DNA from: Perkinsus olseni
Taxonomy: Eukaryota > Perkinsozoa > Perkinsida
Direction of reading: 5' to 3'
NCBI GenBank assembly: GCA_013115125.1
Contig: JABANN010000016.1
Span: forward strand, 1 to 64,000
Length of the DNA: 64,000 nt
Numbering within the stretch: the first letter of the stretch is position 1; every line of letters starts with the position of its first letter. The translations under genes and the position numbers were made by a program. Below the pieces are notes generated by a model, which was given only the letters and a program-made list of their open reading frames with translations, made no database searches and was not told the origin of the DNA. Positions 60,501 through 64,000 of the stretch are shown piece after piece.

Positions 60501-63500
60501 TTTGGTAGGTGTATCATCTTTGGTGAAAGCACTTGTCGAGGCTCAAAGCTGTCCAGAGAATCCAATGGGCTCGTCAACGCCAAGAGGGAGCACCCGGTAT
60601 TCTACACTTCTCGCGCAAGTAGGCCCTGCTGGTCGATGCAGTATCATTGAGCTTCATCTCTTCTCATGTCCGCGGGCCGCGGTTTGAGGCAGAATATGCT
60701 CACTTTCTTGATCCCCTTGCAAGCTTCTCCTAAATTACGAGTTCTGTTCAGGCATTGCGAGTATTCTTTTTATGGGCAGCGGGATCGTCATTCAACGACC
60801 AACTGCATCGGTACATCTGTGGAGAAGTCGGAAACTCGCCCATACTGATTCCGGCCCTCTCGGAGCTTGCTGCGTGTAAAACTGCCGCAGGTGGGGAGGA
60901 CGTCTACATTGTAAGTCTCGGGTCGTCGTGGCGTTCTGTTGCCTTCCCTTTCAACCTTGCTCCGTTTCGGCGAGGTCTCGCTCTGTCCCTCTATTTCAAT
61001 TCAGCGATTCAATAGCTTATCCTTCAATGGTTCTATGTGCCCTCAACGCTAGAGACATGCCAGCTATGCATCTACAATGTGAGGGGCGCTCAGCGCCCCT
61101 CACGACACACAGAGGGCGAATCCTACGGACCCTTCAACTAATATGATGATGGTCATTGGATGACTTATGCTTTCGCATTAGGAGTGTTTGCCGGTGGCTT
61201 TCCGGAAGCTGCGCTCGCTTCAAGTGTCGGCTCATCCGAAGAGATGACTGCTTTCAGCTGACATTAGCGATGACGAACCAGATAGCCTTCGGTATCACCA
61301 ATGGCATACCTTACGACTAGAGGCTGGACAAAATTGGTGGGACGATTCGCTTAGAGATGCTACAAGGGGTCAAGGCTTGACCGTCAAGCTCGGTCTTGAG
61401 GATAATCATGAATTTGACTGGTATTTAAAGGTTGACGATGGCATTTCGGGAGATTCCCGGCTCCATACACCGACGAACAATGCAGCATTCTCGATATTGT
61501 CGGCATTCATGTCGGCTTGACATGCCTCGAGGGGATAGAGTTTTGGTAGAGAAAACTGAGGCGAGCGAGGTGGATAAGGCGAAGTTCGCCTGGCGAACAG
61601 AAGGAGGGGAATAGAAGGAAGAGAAGGGGGTGACATTGACCCCCACCATGGTGCACCGTCCATGTCTGAGCTCACCACCTATTCTGACCTCCTCTCATCG
61701 CTCGTGCGTGAAGCCGCACTATGCTCTGTCAATGATGAGTCATCTTGTTCGACTCCCTCCTCCGTACCCGAATGAAATGGGTCAACATACACGACTCATA
61801 TTCTGAACGCGTCGTCAGTGACGTTTCGTCTCTCCAAAATATTTTATTTTGATTTTTGCGTCCTTGGTTATTATAACTCCGAGCCCATGGCTCGAGCGAG
61901 TTCGGGCCCGCAACGTGCGTTCTCTCCGTAGATCACTCTGATTCAGATCAGCAGGGTCGTATTCCCGTGCTGTGATTATTATCAATGCGCTCCAGCATTG
62001 GAGGGGAGTAATCTTACAAGCCTACGAACCAAAACCAGGCTTGAGGGGCCTTCGCGTGCTCTTCTTAGAGAGTGCGAGCCCGCGAACGCATCTCGGGATT
62101 CGAATCCAATTCAACATGCCGCGGGATCTATCCCGAAGCGGCAAAGAAATGCCGATACACCTGCCGGAAGCATTCTGGTGATAGGTCTGATAAATGTGGC
62201 GACGATCATCTCGCTCACGCTTGCGGCAATTGGATTTCCCTTGGGGAGCATATGTGGCTGTCCGTCTGATCTTGTCATCTCTGCCTTAGTCGGGGCTGTC
62301 GTGTGCGATACTTGGGGCAGCCATCATGAGCGGTAAAACTGTCATTCAAGATGCAGTGGAGTCAAAGGTAGGTGTATGATTGTGCGCAGAGATCCCGAGT
62401 ATAACAGGTTTAGGCTGCATGACAGTGTTTAGGTTACGGTCAAGACCTTCGTGAGCAATCTTAGTGGCCTTCTGCAGTTGAAGTACCAAAGAGCACAAGG
62501 AGGCTTACTTGACGGAGGCAAGACTTGCCTCTACGGTCTACTGTAGTAGAAGCAGAACTCTGCTTGGACCCGTTCGTACTACGAATAGTTGATTCATACG
62601 ATGTGGAGCTTCTCACTGTCTTCTTATATTGTCGAACGATTCGGCTAAACTCCTCACCCGGGCTCACATGTGCACAACAATACTACTTCTGAATCAGATG
62701 GACCGGTGGTTTGGAGCGATCTTCAGCGTGTACTTGATGGAGCGAAGAAATGCTTCGTACAAGGGCTGATATCGAAGGCAGCATCGAGCAGCAGCGCGAG
62801 CGAGAAGAGCGGAGAAGGTGAGCCTCGCGACTTCGTCTCGAGATGGACTCAGCGAGGCCGAGTCAGCGTTGTGTCATGGACGGGCGCCATTGGTATTAAA
62901 AGTGCTCTGATAGGAGAAACCGGAAAATTGCTGTCAACAATTAAGCTAAGGATATTCTCTATGCGTAACTCTCTAAGCCGCTTGTCGACGACCGGTTGGG
63001 ATGAGCTCAGAGAGATGTGGCCGGTGATACGATACACGGTGTATGGGATGAAGTAGCTTGGACTTGTGACATGCTACCCGGCTCACCGGCCTCGCTAGCC
63101 TGATGCTTCGGCTCAAGACTTTCCCTTATTCAGCCTCGACGGACAGTGGTAATGGTGCACCGAGTGTTCGCGTTGACGAGGATGGCGAGGATTTCACCGA
63201 AGGAGCCGCCTCGAATGCGCAGATGAAGAGAGTCGTGGCCGGTTATCAGTCCATCATCAGTGCCCATGAACAGGTATGATGACGTCATTTACAGGACTCA
63301 TCCGGCCAGTCGGCGACACTAATGGGATCTCTAAAGCCGAATAAAGATGATATTCGACGAGTTCTTCGACGTTAACGGCCAGGGTCGTAGCTGTTGGGAA
63401 TTCTGGCCCCATACTTTCGCCCGCCTCAGCCTCGGCGAGGGATCCTGAGGTCCGGTGTTCTGTCTCAGGAGCTTACTGAGCTACGAAAGGAGGTGGATCG

Positions 63501-64000
63501 ACTTCATGCGGAGAACGACAAATTGAAGAGCTCAATACAGGTAAATAGGACCGTGGAGGGTTCTACGATTTTACGGTCTCCTGGGAGTGGGCGAGTGATG
63601 TTCTTGCGCAGGCCCAGGGCATCAAGATGACCGAAGCGGGCGACTCTGACGCTACCATGGCCCTTGTGGACAGAGTGGCGAAAAGCCTACGGGAAAAGGT
63701 GAGTCAACTAGTTGTGGAGTATCGAGAACTTCTTCGGATCAGCGTGGTTCGGGTTTCAGGTTGATGGTCTCACCAGGCAGCTGGCGGAGGCTCAGACGCA
63801 GGCAGCTTCGAAAGATGCAAATACGGTACGATGGAGCAGTCCGTGACTTGAGGATGTGGGAGTGGTGTTCGTCATGCAGTATCGGAAGCTCCTAGCAGAC
63901 GATAACGAGAGGCGGACACGGATGATGGAGGCTTTTGAGAAGAATAATAGCGACGGACCAAGTGGGAAACTTATTCTCGTTCTTGTGGATCTGATTGGAG
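57551..64000 (+). CDS. p115/Uso1-like vesicle-tethering protein, 3' truncated by the window
   Basis: Multi-exon gene starting MSFIFNLASTITSALEG at 57551. An armadillo-like head resembles p115. In 59085-59477, SPSGIGALLGAISTLS is followed by DLQKIVCFQGGVESLVALV, which matches the family's GIVVED-preceding block IQKIVAFENAFERLL. Then come LVVAACVACLYQLAVNE and, at about 59540-59630, an ETGLLKSLIDLCRMIVAQI block like the CGLLQQLC segment. A further helical block (RVFFLWAAGSSFNDQ) is at 60755-60800. The tail after 63450 is heptad-rich coiled coil (ELTELRKEVDRLHAENDKL; LVDRVAKSLREKVDGLTRQ). It is expected at the Golgi as a COPI/ER-Golgi tether. Several middle exons are unresolved. The C-terminus lies beyond the window. 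Confidence 0.65.
61079..61103. repeat. Perfect palindrome, 12-bp arms, 1-nt centre
   Basis: Arm GTGAGGGGCGCT, centre C, then the exact reverse complement. It lies in a probable intron of the p115-like gene. Confidence 0.85.
62515..62564. repeat. Three palindromes in a row
   Basis: GAGGCAAG-A-CTTGCCTC (62515-62531), TCTACT-GT-AGTAGA (62537-62550) and AGCAGA-AC-TCTGCT (62551-62564) are almost adjacent. They lie in probable intron sequence of the p115-like gene. No simple repeat explains them. Confidence 0.8.

Overview
The window reads as nuclear DNA of a protist, most likely an alveolate close to Perkinsus. This is an inference. Directly visible are near-balanced base composition, genes cut into many small exons by short GT-AG introns (many of 40-60 nt), tight gene spacing, and a gene set with membrane-anchored cyclic-nucleotide phosphodiesterase architecture, MORN proteins, ABCA-type transporters, and small secreted Cys-rich proteins. 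No bacterial operon, rRNA, CRISPR array or intact transposon is seen.

Layout. 0-5 kb: two copies of a block holding the 3' end of a small secreted Cys-rich gene and the 3' tail of a convergent coiled-coil gene. 4.7-8.3 kb (-): that coiled-coil gene. 9.7-11.6 kb (-): a MORN-repeat protein. 11.7-14.5 kb (+): four tandem four-TM membrane proteins. 14.5-17.2 kb: gene-poor, rich in short perfect palindromes. 17.3-19.3 kb (+): a 12-exon membrane-anchored SAM methyltransferase whose exons could be chained completely. 19.4-22.9 kb (+): a disordered/coiled-coil protein. 22.9-26.1 kb: gene-poor, the densest palindrome cluster. 26.2-29.9 kb (-): two tandem secreted isopenicillin-N-synthase-like 2OG-Fe(II) oxygenases. 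30.6-31.5 kb (-): a two-domain glyoxalase (GLOD4-like). 32.1-33.2 kb (-): a 7-exon Whirly-family ssDNA-binding protein. 33.3-39.7 and 41.5-47.7 kb (-): two tandem full-length ABCA-like transporters with near-identical patches. 48.5-53.5 kb (+): a voltage-sensor membrane protein fused to a phosphodiesterase domain that has lost key catalytic residues. 53.8-55.6 kb (-): a kelch protein. 56.0-56.2 kb (-): a small unknown ORF. 57.6 kb to the window end (+): a p115/Uso1-like vesicle tether, cut by the window edge.

The genes do not form one pathway. Local tandem duplication is the recurring theme: Cys-rich genes, four-TM genes, oxygenases and ABCA transporters. Several products are predicted to be secreted or membrane-bound. 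The least expected signals are the many short perfect palindromes, usually with a single central base, that share structure but not sequence, and the voltage-sensor/degenerate-phosphodiesterase fusion.
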